Below, in pieces: positions 1 through 12,637 of a stretch of 64,000 nucleotides of DNA. Origin of the DNA: Chrysomallon squamiferum (Eukaryota; Mollusca; Gastropoda; Neomphalida; Peltospiridae); contig CM022673.1 of NCBI GenBank assembly GCA_012295275.1, positions 15,835,810-15,899,809 of the forward strand, in the 5' to 3' direction. Each line of letters starts with the position of its first letter. Position 1 is the stretch's first letter. The notes beneath the pieces are model-generated. The model ran no database searches. It was not told the origin of the DNA and saw nothing but the letters and a program-made list of their open reading frames with translations. A program made the translations under genes and the position numbers.

Positions 1-59
1 CTTTTATTTTCATCTTACTTTTTTTTTTTTTTTTTTTTTTTTAATTTGTTAACTTATTA

Positions 60-95
<36 letters not shown>

Positions 96-491
96 CATTG
101 TTGTTATTGTTTCTGCATTTGCTGTTATGTTATTATTGCTGTAGTTTTTTGGTTTGGTTTCTGTTTTTGTTGTGGGTTTTTGTGTTTTTTGAGGGGTGGC
201 TTTGTTGTTTTTGTTTGGTTTTTGTTATTGTTTCTTGTTTATTGGTTTTTTTAAATTTTATTCATTTATTCATTTATTTATCCATTCATTCATTCATCCA
301 TACATCTATCATTCATTCCTTCCTTCAGTCGCATAATAAATGTAATTTGTAATAATTCCTAGGTGAAGAAAAAGTGCTGAATAAAGTCATTTAAATAAAA
401 ATAAAATAATAATAACTGATTACACACATATGATAATTTATTTAAATATATCGGATTTATTATGTGATCTTTTTCTTGTTTTGACACACTC

Positions 492-536
<45 letters not shown>

Positions 537-1546
537 TATATCTCTTTTCAAATCATAATATTATATTTAGGCATTACACACATCTGTTAATAATCTTTTA
601 TTTTTCTACCAACTTGGGAATTACCGAAAAATAATAATAATGTAAATAAACCAGAATTTGCATATAAGCATATAGGTATCTTATTAATTCAATATCTGTT
701 TGTTTGTTGTTGGTTTTTATTTTATTTTATTTTTTATTTTTTTATTTTATAAAATTAAAATTATAATAATAATAAACAACAACAACAAAACAAAACCAAT
801 AAATAAAAAATTCCCGATTCTATTATTACAGCTTACGGCAAAAAAAACCGTTTCTATTTTCTTCGATTATCTGCATGATCCAGATGACCCGATTCTTAAC
901 CGCGCCTACCTGTACATTTACAGACAAACAGCGTGACGCAGAGAGTAATTTATACATTGTGTTTCTGCATTTGCTGTTATGTTATTGTTGCTGTTGTTTT
1001 TTGGTTTGGTTTTTGTTTTTGTTGATGGGGGAGGTTTTGGGGGGAGGGTTTGTTGCTTTTTGTTTGGTTTTTGTTAATCTTTCTTGTTTATTGTGGGGTT
1101 TTTTTTAATTTTATTTATTTAATTTTTTATTTATTTATTTATTTATTTATTATTTTTTTTTTTTTGGTATATGTTTTTTATTTACTTATTTATTCATTTA
1201 TCCATTTATTTATGCATTAATTCACTCACTCATACATCCACCTATCATTCGTTCATTCATTCATCTGCATAGTTCAGGTGGAGAAATGTTTACATTTAGT
1301 CGTGCAAGCAACAATTTGCGACTTTACGGTCTGGTGGAGGTTTATGTTCAAACGACCTAACACTTATCATCTACATATTAAATATCTTATTTAGGCCACT
1401 CATAGTAATAGTTCTTTCTTTGCTGCGCGTGCATAACAGTGATATTTATTGAACAGACGGAATTACACTGCACAAACACAAAAATACTGATATAAATATC
1501 TATATATAAATTGAGTTTCAGATATAATCATCATTTCTCTCAGTAT

Positions 1547-1577
<31 letters not shown>

Positions 1578-2700
1578 TCTCTGGATATATAGGCCAAACA
1601 TATCTTGATGTTTTCGATTGTTAGTCCGAAAGCAATCGAAAGTATCGTTACAGATAACAGAAAGTGTACATTAGCACAATGTTTTCATAGATGACGACAG
1701 TCGCATAATAAATGTCATTTGTAATAATTCCTAGCTGAAGAAAAGTATGTATATATATCTTTTCATATTATAATATTATATTTAGGCATTACACACATCT
1801 GTTAATAAACTTTTATATTTCTACCAGCTTGGGAATTACCGAAAAATAATAATATTGTAATGTCACTCGTCATATATATAAATAGAACTATTGTTATAAC
1901 ATCAGATTTATAAATAAGTGTGTGTGTGCGTGTGCGTGTGTGTGTGTGAAGAAATACAATTTATAGTTACATTCAGTAATAAAGATGATTAAATAAACCC
2001 ATGTGAAATTTTGAAATTAGCATAATTAATATGTTCATGTTGTGAAGCCAAAACGTATTTTCAATTTTAATTTTTTTTTCCCTCTTCCCAAGTGATAGAT
2101 ATTTACTTTATAAAGAAACTAATTCAAAATAAACCCTCCATAGAATACTTTCCGCACCTTTTCTTCGAACTAAATCTGCCCCTGACGTGTTTCTGAGGAA
2201 TTTGTTTTTATAAATATTTGCGATATTAGTTGTTTGTTATTGTCGTTGTTGTTCTTATTTTATTATTAACAATCGTACCAAATTGTTAAAATACTAATTA
2301 AGCACTGCATCCTTAGCTAATCAATTAATTCGAGTATTAGAATTTACAAATGTCGAACGTACAATAGTAAGATTGCAAATACTTCATCAGTTTTTCAAAG
2401 AATATATGACGGTGTAATGTGATATGTCAATATTATGACAAGGACTCACAGGGATATAATGAGGTGCAGATATAATGAGGGATTCGGAGCAAACACACGA
2501 TAATTTTATTTTTATTTTAAACTTTTTTTCAATATTGAGTTCTTTGTTTTAAATTAACTACTTTTTGAGATAAACAGATGGGAAAACCAGAATGTTAAAT
2601 GTTCTGGATCCGCTACTGGTCATGCAATTTGTTATGAGTAAAATAAAACAATGGGGAAAAAAGTCGTGAAAAATAATATGATTATGATGATATCTACAGC
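1..2700. repeat. Repeat-rich spacer with diverged internal duplications
   Basis: No supportable coding sequence. It holds poly-T (about 19-42), a TTA tract (57-97), a CA tract (about 495-531), an AAT tract (about 1548-1575) and a GT tract (about 1917-1949). Three segments occur twice in diverged form: about 107-350 matches 961-1270, 329-370 matches 1702-1740, and 535-650 matches 1750-1865. The open frames here are low-complexity Leu/Phe/Cys-rich translations of T-rich DNA. Confidence 0.7.
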
Positions 2701-2749
2701 TTTAGAGATTCGCGCCAGCTGTCAGTCATTGCAGCAGGACACGTGCTGA

Positions 2750-2940
2750 AACTAACCAATGAAATCCAGACTTGCTGATCGACCGCAGGATATATTAACG
2801 TGTAGACTGAAGTAGTAGGGGCAGACGGTCCGTGACTTCGTTTATTATTATTTTTTCAACATAAAATTACTGGAAGATTTATTTTAGGAGATTCGTTTTC
2901 CTAACTGTGATATAAATTTTCGTTATTAATCAAGGTAAGA
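2750..2940 (+). promoter_or_regulatory. Probable promoter and non-coding first exon of the aerolysin-like gene
   Basis: A less AT-rich island carries a CCAAT box near 2756 and a TATA-like element near 2790. About 145 bases further on is a strong splice donor, CAAG|GTAAGA, with the exon ending at 2934. The next good plus-strand acceptor directly joined to a start codon is at 11552, so this could be the untranslated first exon of the gene at 11554, with an 8.6-kb intron. The elements are visible. The link to the downstream gene is inference and needs transcript data. Confidence 0.35.
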
Positions 2941-4610
2941 ATATTTTATTTTATATATTGTATTTTATAAAGATTTTCTTTATTTATTTTCATGAACTGA
3001 TTATATGTGGAGGTTTTTCATATTTTGTCTGTCTAGCTTCGAATGGTTTCATCAATTCGTGGGGATTAAAACTAATTTTATGCCTTTTTTTAATAGAAAA
3101 ACTTTGATATAATTACTAATCATCGTTTTAATACTTAATATCTAAAAATATTTTTAATAGAACAGGAGAAATTATATTTTAATTATCGTATCTTATTAGG
3201 AAAATAAATATGGCGTCTAATGTTTTCAAGGCGTAACCATAGATGCACCTTTTATGAATACTCTTTGTTTATTCGTTAATTTCTGTTTTTATTTAAATAT
3301 TAATTTTTAAAATTTAGATAATTTTGTCACTGATAGCTAGGTAATTACAATTTACTAACGGGGAATAAATACTCAAACAAATATCCCATTCTGACAAATC
3401 CTGAACAGTCGAGCTGTATTTGACCTTAAACTTGCATTGTATCTATTACAGTTCATGTGCTTAAAGTCAGGTGATATGCAGTTAGTACAGTTTATCTTAC
3501 CTCAAAATTTATTATTATCAGGTGTCTTTAGCCATATTAGATTTTTATAATATATTTCATTTTCAAATCATTAATATGTATTTATCAATAATTTATATTA
3601 AACAGTTTAATGTAAATATTGTTATGTTAATATATACCTACAACGTGTGGATTACAAATATGATTATACGTATTTAAGAAAGAGTGCGCACTTTGATATA
3701 TCCGTATATGAAAACAAACAAAAAACGATTTATTGTTCTTTCAAAAAAAAAATTATTTTAGTTATCCGTCGTATATCTATTTACTTTATTCTTTCTTCAT
3801 TTTGTTGCCACTACTATTATTATTAATGTTACTACTACTTCTACTACTAATACTAATACTAATATTAATACTAACATTAGCTTTTTATTTTTGTAATAGT
3901 TAAATATTTTCACTGACACTGCAACAACAATTACTTCTGCAACTGCTACAGCTACTGCTACTAGTATGGTATACAAACAGCCATATTGCACCATTTTTAA
4001 GAATGTATTACTGGCTATCTCTCTATTACGTTTTTCATTCAAAAAAATAAATAAATAAATAAAATAAAATATTTCTGGTAATAAAACTTTATAATGAAAA
4101 TAAAAAACACGTTCTCTATGGAAACCAGACAGATCACAATTAGTTTCACTGAATGTGATTTCAAGTAGCAGATGTGACGTCTGTATATCTAGATATAAAA
4201 GAGAATTCGCGAAATGAAACTGAACAGCTGGACTAATGGCAGCATATAATAGGACGAGCCAAAATGGCGTACGTAGACAGGTGTTGGATGGAATGTATTT
4301 CATTATGTCCGTCGGTCGATATGGAAGCCAGCGCGCATCTGCAAAAGAAGAAATCCATGTGCAAAATGATAAACGACATGCGTGTAAAATTAAAATTAGG
4401 CCATCCGGGATCGTTAATTTTAATTTCCTTCCTTCCTTCCGAAACAAGATACTTGAAGATAAAATTAATCCTAAAGCTGGCGGTAATTTGTTAGTTAATT
4501 ATTTTTCTTCGTCGTCGAACGCTTCTCAGTTAATAATTCTGGCATGTTTCTTTTTTGTTTGTTTTTTTCTCATTGGTTAACATTTATTTATTTCTTGTCT
4601 GCCTGTTTAC

Positions 4611-4710
<100 letters not shown>

Positions 4711-5102
4711 CTTATTTTATTAAATTCAGAAAATGGAGTACGAAATGAAATTTATGTTTATAAACCTCATCCCACATCTATCTCTCTCGTTACAACCTCA
4801 ATCACGCCCTTCTAGGTACATTTTTATGACGGTAAATAACTAAGCGGTTACGCGATGCGTGCAATCTCGTACTTTCCTAACCGTTCAAGCTTGACTGAAA
4901 ATATCTCTGTTTACAGATCAAATGATTAACATATACAATCTAAAAGTCATGACCAGAGAGAAATAGTTCTAAGGTTCAAAACATTTACTGTAACATCATT
5001 TAGACTAATACTGCTAGCTTTTATCTGTTGAGTCAGTGATTGTTATTTCAACGTTAGCAGATCTGCAGTAACTTTTTCGTTTCGTTTCAGATGAATAAAA
5101 AT

Positions 5103-5103
<1 letters not shown>

Positions 5104-5195
<92 letters not shown>
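5104..5195. repeat. Compound (CT)n-(CA)n microsatellite
   Basis: A CT run (5104-5158) passes directly into a CA run (5159-5195). Confidence 0.95.
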
Positions 5196-5196
<1 letters not shown>

Positions 5197-6429
5197 CTCT
5201 GTTTATGTATATATACACAAACATACATACATAAGTACATACATACATGAGTGTTTGTGTAGGTGTCTCAGTTTTGCTCTCACTTTCTCTCTCGTTTTTG
5301 TTTAAATATAACTGAATAATTATTATTTCTACATCTGTTGTTTTTATTATCATAATCATCATCATTATTATACAATATTCAGTATCATTTTCATTTTATG
5401 TAAACCAACTGCACTCTTGCGATACAGAAACTTAATTCGCTATCTTCGAATCGAACATAAACAAGCGGTATTGAATATGTATGTATTGTATACTAGGGTT
5501 ACCCATGGTTAATAACAATCACGTGTGACTATAAACAGAATGGGTATTACCCATACGTATTTTATACGATCATATCTTTTTATATAACATGTCTTCTTAT
5601 AATGGCAAAATACGTCAACTGTTTTATTATTATATTCGACTCTTATTCTTATTATTACTATGCGCGGGTCAGTGGTGCAATCCGTTACCCCATATTAATA
5701 ATTACTGTTTTGTTGCAAAAGTAGTAGTAGTTGTTGTTGTTGCCGGTAATGATGATTTTTTTTTAAATTGCTTTTTTATTATTAAAACTCCACTACTGTG
5801 ATGACGTCTCAGTGTTTCTGAAATATAAATTGGAATTTTAAAAAGAAACAAGGAAAGATAGGAAATGATAACAAAAGAATAACTAAAAACGTATAAATAA
5901 ATAAATAAAATTCAAAGATAAACGAACTAAACACAAAAAAAATAATTATATTAAATTAATAAAAAAGACACTAATATTTAATAGGGAGTATTTTAGCTCA
6001 TAGTATTACGTCAGTTCTCTGCATAATATTATTAATATGTCAGACATTTTGACAGGGTCACGCACCACTAACTGATTCTGCACACCAGATGTCACTCTAT
6101 TGCACGCGCTTTCTGGTTTCCATTACGTATACGCAGCTAGCATGCCCCAGGTTATTCATTATTGCATTATTTACTTTACTAAACTTGATTTATGTTCCTA
6201 TTGATCAGAAAATTCTCTGTGTCACATCTGTTCCACATTTTAGACAGCTGGTAATGTGGTATTCATTCGCTCACTTACTCATTCATCCACTCTCTCCTTC
6301 ATAGACAACATAACAAACTAATGGTTGAATACTAGTGCTATATAATTATATCTAAAACCTTTTTTCTTCTTTTTCTTTCTGTTATTTTTTTTTTCTTTCC
6401 TTCTTTGGTCTATCTTTTCTTTTCTTCTT

Positions 6430-6457
6430 TCTCTTTTTTTTTTTTTTTTTTTTATTA

Positions 6458-6495
<38 letters not shown>

Positions 6496-6540
6496 CCATT
6501 TCTTTTTTATTATTATCATTTTTTTTTTTTTTTTTTTTAT
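6430..6540. repeat. Poly-T tract
   Basis: About 110 bases of almost pure T with a few interruptions. A second T run follows at about 6766-6799. Confidence 0.9.
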
Positions 6541-6766
6541 TCTTTCTTCTTCTCTATCCTATTTGTTTTGCCCAGCACAGTTTTATGATATTTATTTTGA
6601 CATGCTCTGGGTATGTGTTTATATTATTATAACACAAATAACGTTCATTTGACACACACATTACACGGTGTCATTAAAAATAACCTGGAAATTATAATAA
6701 TAAGTGTTCTGTGCTATCCTGCCGTTATGTTTGCAAATTGTCTTTTTTCTTTTTTCTTTTCTTTTT

Positions 6767-6800
<34 letters not shown>

Positions 6801-7740
6801 TTAAGTTTAAAAAGGAAGTTAGATATTGTTTAGTTAGATATACAAACAGGCAGACGGACACATGGATGGATGGATGAATGGATGGGTGGATGGATGAATG
6901 AATATATAGACAGATGAATGAGCGAATGGATGAACGGCTGGACAGATGAATGTTGGATGAGAGGACATCTGATATAATCAAAAATAAACACATTAAAACC
7001 GCAACACAAAGAAACAGAAAAAGAAAAAAAATGTAATTTTCCGAGTACTATTATAAAAACATTCCAAAGATAAACAATACCTAAACCCACTAAGTCGCGT
7101 GGTACACTTGATGTTTGCAGTGACAACTGAGTATATTATTGTCACATCCTTGTCAAATATTTGATCCGCGCAGACTTAGCCAATTATGTGATCTTTATCG
7201 AAACAAACTTTCATGACACCTGTATATAGGTAAACACATATTGGTTTCTGTTTGTTCTGGAGGTTTACGTTTCCTGACGTTAAACGAGGTTATGCTAAGA
7301 AATAGATCATTAATCTGACAGATATACTTTCATCTGCTCTATTTATCTCAATGAGCGATTTTTACAGTATTTACTTTAATATATATAAATGAGTAGCAGT
7401 TAATATATAACTGGTATGTAAGATATCTTGCATGTACAAGCTTGAAATTTTGTAAGGTGTACATGCGTGTGTTTGTACGTGTGTGTGTGTGTGTGTGTGG
7501 TATGTGTGTGTGTGTGTTGAGCGGTATGAATTTGAGTATGTATTTGTTGGGTGAGATGAATATATGGGTGTGGGTGTGTCCGAGTCAATTTCACAATATC
7601 ATTTTATTACAAGTTCATGTATTTTTATACTTTGCTGTTGTTGTTGTGATATTCTTATGATTTATCTCCTTTCTTAATTTTGGATGGACTTCAAATACCA
7701 TTATGACACGCCTTCGAAAAGGAAAAAAAATAACAACATA

Positions 7741-7793
7741 TAATATATATATAGTAAATATAGTAACTTAAAGTAAATAAAAACAAATTAGGA

Positions 7794-7872
<79 letters not shown>

Positions 7873-8727
7873 CGCATGTTTGCTATTTTCGCACCTGACC
7901 CTGATCCAAATGTGCTGTTCATCAATATACGCCGACAGTCGTTCTACCTTCCAGTCTGTTATTAACTGGGAGATCTGGATAATGATAAAATAACTTTCTA
8001 CCTCTCAGCGTGAAGCCATCAACTGCGTGAAACGCCCCAAGCACGTGATAAAGTGATAATACTGAAACACTTTTATTAAAGTGCCTATATCTGTGACGTT
8101 GAGGCACGCTGATAAGGCCACGTGTATGAAATAACTGGTTGTCGTGCTTTTTACATTTTCATTTGATTTATTTTATTTTTATTTTATTTTATTTTATTTT
8201 AATGGGAAAGAATGAATTTTTTTCTTATTTTTTTTTATGTTTTTTTTTTTTTTTTTTTTTTTTTTTTCATTATTTTATTTTATTTTATTTTATTTAAAAC
8301 TTCTTGGAACGGAGAGAGAGAGAGAGTGAATAAATTTGGTTATTTTGTCTAAAATATTTGACTGGGCGTCATTTGTTAATTTAATGATTGCCATTCACGG
8401 AATTCCATACAACATTTCTGTCATATTTATACTGAAAAGATAAATAGAATTAATATCTAATTGTAATCAATCAACAGAGTCAGAAATTTAAAATTACTAT
8501 TTATTTCGCAGGTTATTTCTAATATCTTTGGCTCAGAAATCCTGAAGGTTTTTTAATCAACAGGTATAAATAATTTTGTCTTAATAAAAGCACTTAATAT
8601 ATAAAACCATAAAAACAGGATTACCAAGTATTACTATTAATGCTGTTTGTATTACTACTATTACTACTACTACTACTAGTATTAGTACTCCTAGTACTAC
8701 AACTGCTACTACTACTACTACTACTGC

Positions 8728-8759
<32 letters not shown>

Positions 8760-8760
8760 A
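7741..8760. repeat. 1.02-kb tandem duplication, copy 1
   Basis: First of two nearly identical direct repeats. In order it contains a TATATA stretch, a (CT)n tract (about 7795-7869), a unique core of about 300 bases, a TTTTA/poly-T stretch, another unique core and a TAC trinucleotide tract. A 61-codon frame on the minus strand (7922-8107) is identical in both copies, but it resembles nothing I know and is probably chance. Confidence 0.9.
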
Positions 8761-8815
8761 TAATAATATATATAGTAAATATAGTAACTTAAAGTAAATA
8801 AAAACAAATTAGGAC

Positions 8816-8895
<80 letters not shown>

Positions 8896-9740
8896 CGCAT
8901 GTTTGCTATTTTCGCACCTGACCCTGATCCAAATGTGCTGTTCATCAATATACGCCGACAGTCGTTCTACCTTCCAGTCTGTTATTAACTGGGAGATCTG
9001 GATAATGATAAAATAACTTTCTACCTCTCAGCGTGAAGCCATCAACTGCGTGAAACGCCCCAAGCACGTGATAAAGTGATAATACTGAAACACTTTTATT
9101 AAAGTGCCTATATCTGTGACGTTGAGGCACGCTGATAAGGCCACGTGTATGAAATAACTGGTTGTCGTGCTTTTTACATTTTCATTTGATTTATTTTATT
9201 TTTATTTTATTTTATTTTATTTTAATGGGAAAGAATGAATTTTTTTTTTTTTTTTTTATTTTTTTTTTTTTTTTTTTTTCATTATTTTATTTTATTTTAT
9301 TTTATTTAAAACTTCTTGGAACGGAGAGAGAGAGAGTGAATAAATTTGGTTATTTTGTCTAAAATATTTGACTGGGCGTCATTTGTTAATTTAATGATTG
9401 CCATTCACGGAATTCCATACAACATTTCTGTCATATTTATACTGAAAAGATAAATAGAATTAATATCTAATTGTAATCAATCAACAGAGTCAGAAATTTA
9501 AAATTACTATTTATTTCGCAGGTTATTTCTAATATCTTTGGCTCAGAAATCCTGAAGGTTTTTTAATCAACAGGTATAAATAATTTTGTCTTAATAAAAG
9601 CACTTAATATATAAAACCATAAAAACAGGATTACCAAGTATTACTATTAATGCTGTTTGTATTACTACTATTACTACTACTACTACTAGTATTAGTACTC
9701 CTAGTACTACAACTGCTACTACTACTACTACTACTACTGC

Positions 9741-9775
<35 letters not shown>

Positions 9776-9785
9776 ATAATAATAA
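8761..9785. repeat. 1.02-kb tandem duplication, copy 2
   Basis: Second direct copy, abutting the first. The offset is 1023 bases before the poly-T stretch and 1010 after it, so the copies differ mainly in simple-repeat length. The (CT)n tract is at about 8818-8892 and the TAC tract at 9660-9776, then AAT repeats follow. Confidence 0.9.
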
Positions 9786-11550
9786 TAATAATAATAATGA
9801 CAGTAACAATAAGATTTTTCTTTTAATTCTTAGCAATCACTTTGTTTATTCGTTGTTGTTGTTGTTGTTATTGTTTTGTGGGTTTTTTGATGGGGTGGGG
9901 GTTGTGGTTTTGTGTTTATATTTTTATGTTCTTGCTGTTTCTTTCCCACAAAGTTCAGTAATCATTAAATATAGGTACTGCGTGTGGTTAAACATGCTTT
10001 CATATAATTACTACTAACAACAATGTTGTTTATAAAAGTCTGATCAGACCGCTTTTAGTTTCCTTGTTTTTAAAACATAGCCATTAAATGCAACGTATTG
10101 AGAATCAATCAATTCACTATATTCCATGAATTCGTTACTTTATTATGATCAAATAACAATTTAGAATATAAATTAAAAAATCGTTTGGAAGAATATATAT
10201 ATAATTACAGTTACGTAGTTTCAGTTCTACATTTGTTTAATTTTAAAGTGGTCATTTTACTGATCAGGCTAGATAGTGATGCGTGCACTCAAACAATGGA
10301 AATCGTTGATATTTTCAATTGGGTCACGTGCTCTATGCGCTACTTCAATAGGTGAGGCTATCTTAATATTTTATTATTATTTATGACTTATCTCCCTTTT
10401 AGCGTTAAACCGTCATTTGATTTCAGATCAGAATACCGTGGTATATGTTGGTGTGTTTAGTATTTATGCTTGCATATAAGTAAAATAGGTTAGTTTTAAG
10501 AATTTTTGTATACCTTACCTCGTTATTCCGCGATACTTAAATGTAATTTTATCATAATTTCGTTCATTTTTTTTATTATTCATGATCATCACCGTCATCA
10601 TCAGCATGATCATTATATTCAAGAACATTTTTAAAACGATAAATGAAGGTGTGCAGTTTTGTATTTATCTCTCAAGAAAATTAAAATCATCCTATTTACG
10701 AATATTTAAATTTCTGTCTCTGCTTTATTTGCCTGTCTCAAACAGATGTCATCTTATGTCTGCACTTAAGCTTTAGACTCGTGACCAGTACGCATACTAA
10801 CTCTGTACTGTTAAGAAATATCTGCACGATATCAGTGGATGTTACGATATAGACTTAGTATCTGGTATCCATTCTTTTATTTTGTCATTAATGAATTCTC
10901 TTGTGTAGACACATTTGCACTTCTTGCGAGGGAAAAGCATACACATACATAATGTTTATAAATTAAAAACTTTATATTAGTACTATGTGTTTGAGAGAAA
11001 TATAGTGTGTGTGCGTGTGCGCGCATGTTTGTACGCCAGTGTGTGTGACAGTGTTTGTGAGTGTGTGTGAGTGTGTGAGTGTGAGTGTGTTCGTGCGTGA
11101 GTGTGTGAGTGTGAGTGTGTGAGTGCGTGAGTGTGTTCGTGCGTGAGTGTGTTCGTGCGTCTATGATTTATACGACATTAACGGTATTTGTGATTTTCGC
11201 AAATAGTGTTTGACAGTCCTTCCCAGCTGTCGTTTATGCAATATACTTAGCCAGCTTGCGTACAGCTGCTGCAGCTTTTGATGGTCTTATAATTATATGC
11301 ATGCATATCAGAACAAAGAGCAAACTGTTTGTTTAGCAGTTTGCTGGGCATTTTTAAAACGTGTGTTGTTCATTTTGACGAGGGTGGCGTGATTCGTCAT
11401 ATTTTGAAAATTCAGAATCTGCGCCTAATGTAATAACAGAAATATAATCATTTTTGCAAAGATCTGATACTAAAATAGGAATAATTAAAAAAAAACAAAA
11501 AAAAAAACATCTTCATTATATTTTCACATTGTTATTCTTCTTTATGATCC
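9786..11550. other. Gene-free stretch with a GTGA-rich minisatellite
   Basis: No coding sequence is supported. A degenerate GTGTGA/GTGCGT minisatellite occupies about 11005-11165. If the first exon ending at 2934 belongs to the gene at 11554, this is intron. Confidence 0.6.
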
Positions 11551-11553
11551 AGA

Positions 11554-12637
11554 ATGTCTTCCCAAATAACAGACCTAGAAGAGAAGGTTAAAGTTTGGGC
11601 ATGGAACATGTTCATCAAAACACGTTCCAAGGAGAATTCGAAACTGAGATATGAAGACGTAATGCTGGACGTGAATTGGTCAAAGGTCAAGTTCACCTCT
11701 TCTAAACCTCGGTATTTTGATGAGCGCAAACTGGATACGCCAAATACACAAGTTGTCTTCAGGTAAATGTTATATTGTTATTATTATTAATTTTGAAATT
11801 TTCAAAACAGTAAACCTTTATTCCGTTAAACGTTGTAATTTATATGATTTTCTAAAATGTTCTCTTTTATGTATTAAACTGGTTTTTTATTTAATTATGA
11901 ATTATTATGACTTTGGCCATTTCTTTTTGAATAAATCATTTTTATTCTTTCTTTTTCTTTTTTAATATTATATAATACTTTATAAGCAAACCTACAATCG
12001 TAAATGGATCAAGTGCTTGGCTAATTAAAGATTTTTCTTCCCTACCTTCGTTTTCTATAACTGTTTATTAACGGTTTTATTAAAACCTTTAAGATCCAAA
12101 TACGAAAACTGGACAAAACACGAACAGGAACATTCCTTCCAGACGGAAAGAACAACGACATCCATCTCTACAACCACCGTGTCTAAAGGCTTTACAAAAG
12201 GTTTCCATTTAGAAGTGAAGCTGGGCCTTCCTGACGAAGTAGCAGGTGCAACGGCTGGATTTGGACGGGACATCACCATGGAAACAGCGGAAGAGGACTG
12301 CCACGAGAAGTCAATGACGTGGTCCATTAACAGCTCCATAAAGGTACCCCCTAAACACCGGACCATCGCCGAATTGGTTGTGAAGGAACAAGAGTTCTCG
12401 GCGGCCTTCAAAATGGACGTGAAAGTTAAAGGAATCGTCCACGTTGTGGTTACCAACTTGAAAGAAAACAACTGCTTCGTTCAGGCCATCGAGGGCGACT
12501 TCGCAGAGATCATGAAGCGAGAGCCGAATGGTATTGTAATCGAAAACCGGACAGTGACCTTCGACATGGAAGGGAAATGTCTTTTCAGGTATGGCATCGA
12601 GCAACATGTACAGCTGTTTGAGGAACCCCTTGAATGA
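11554..12637 (+). CDS. Aerolysin-like (ETX/MTX2-type) beta-pore-forming protein
   Basis: Two coding exons, 11554-11762 and 12094-12637, join in phase 2 and give 250 residues. The start codon lies two bases after a good acceptor (AG at 11551-11552) preceded by a pyrimidine tract. I see no signal peptide, since the N-terminus is hydrophilic. The C-terminal two-thirds has the aerolysin-fold pattern: a Ser/Thr-rich strand with alternating polar and nonpolar residues, a Gly/Ala-rich middle (about residues 106-127) that would form the membrane hairpin, then Trp146 followed by a Val-Pro-Pro turn (154-156) and more alternating strands. There is no lectin domain. Animals use such proteins in defence, digestion or venom (molluscan biomphalysin, hydralysin, natterins). 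Which role applies here cannot be read from sequence. The family call rests on pattern, not alignment. Confidence 0.65.

Noticed and set aside
3797..4580. Overlapping open frames on both strands around 4.2-4.5 kb
   Set aside because: The region is of higher complexity and may be a transposon piece, but no family motif could be recognised and both strands are open.
7922..8107. 61-codon minus-strand frame repeated identically at 8945-9130
   Set aside because: Its repetition follows from the 1.02-kb tandem duplication; composition and lack of splice or family signals argue against a gene.
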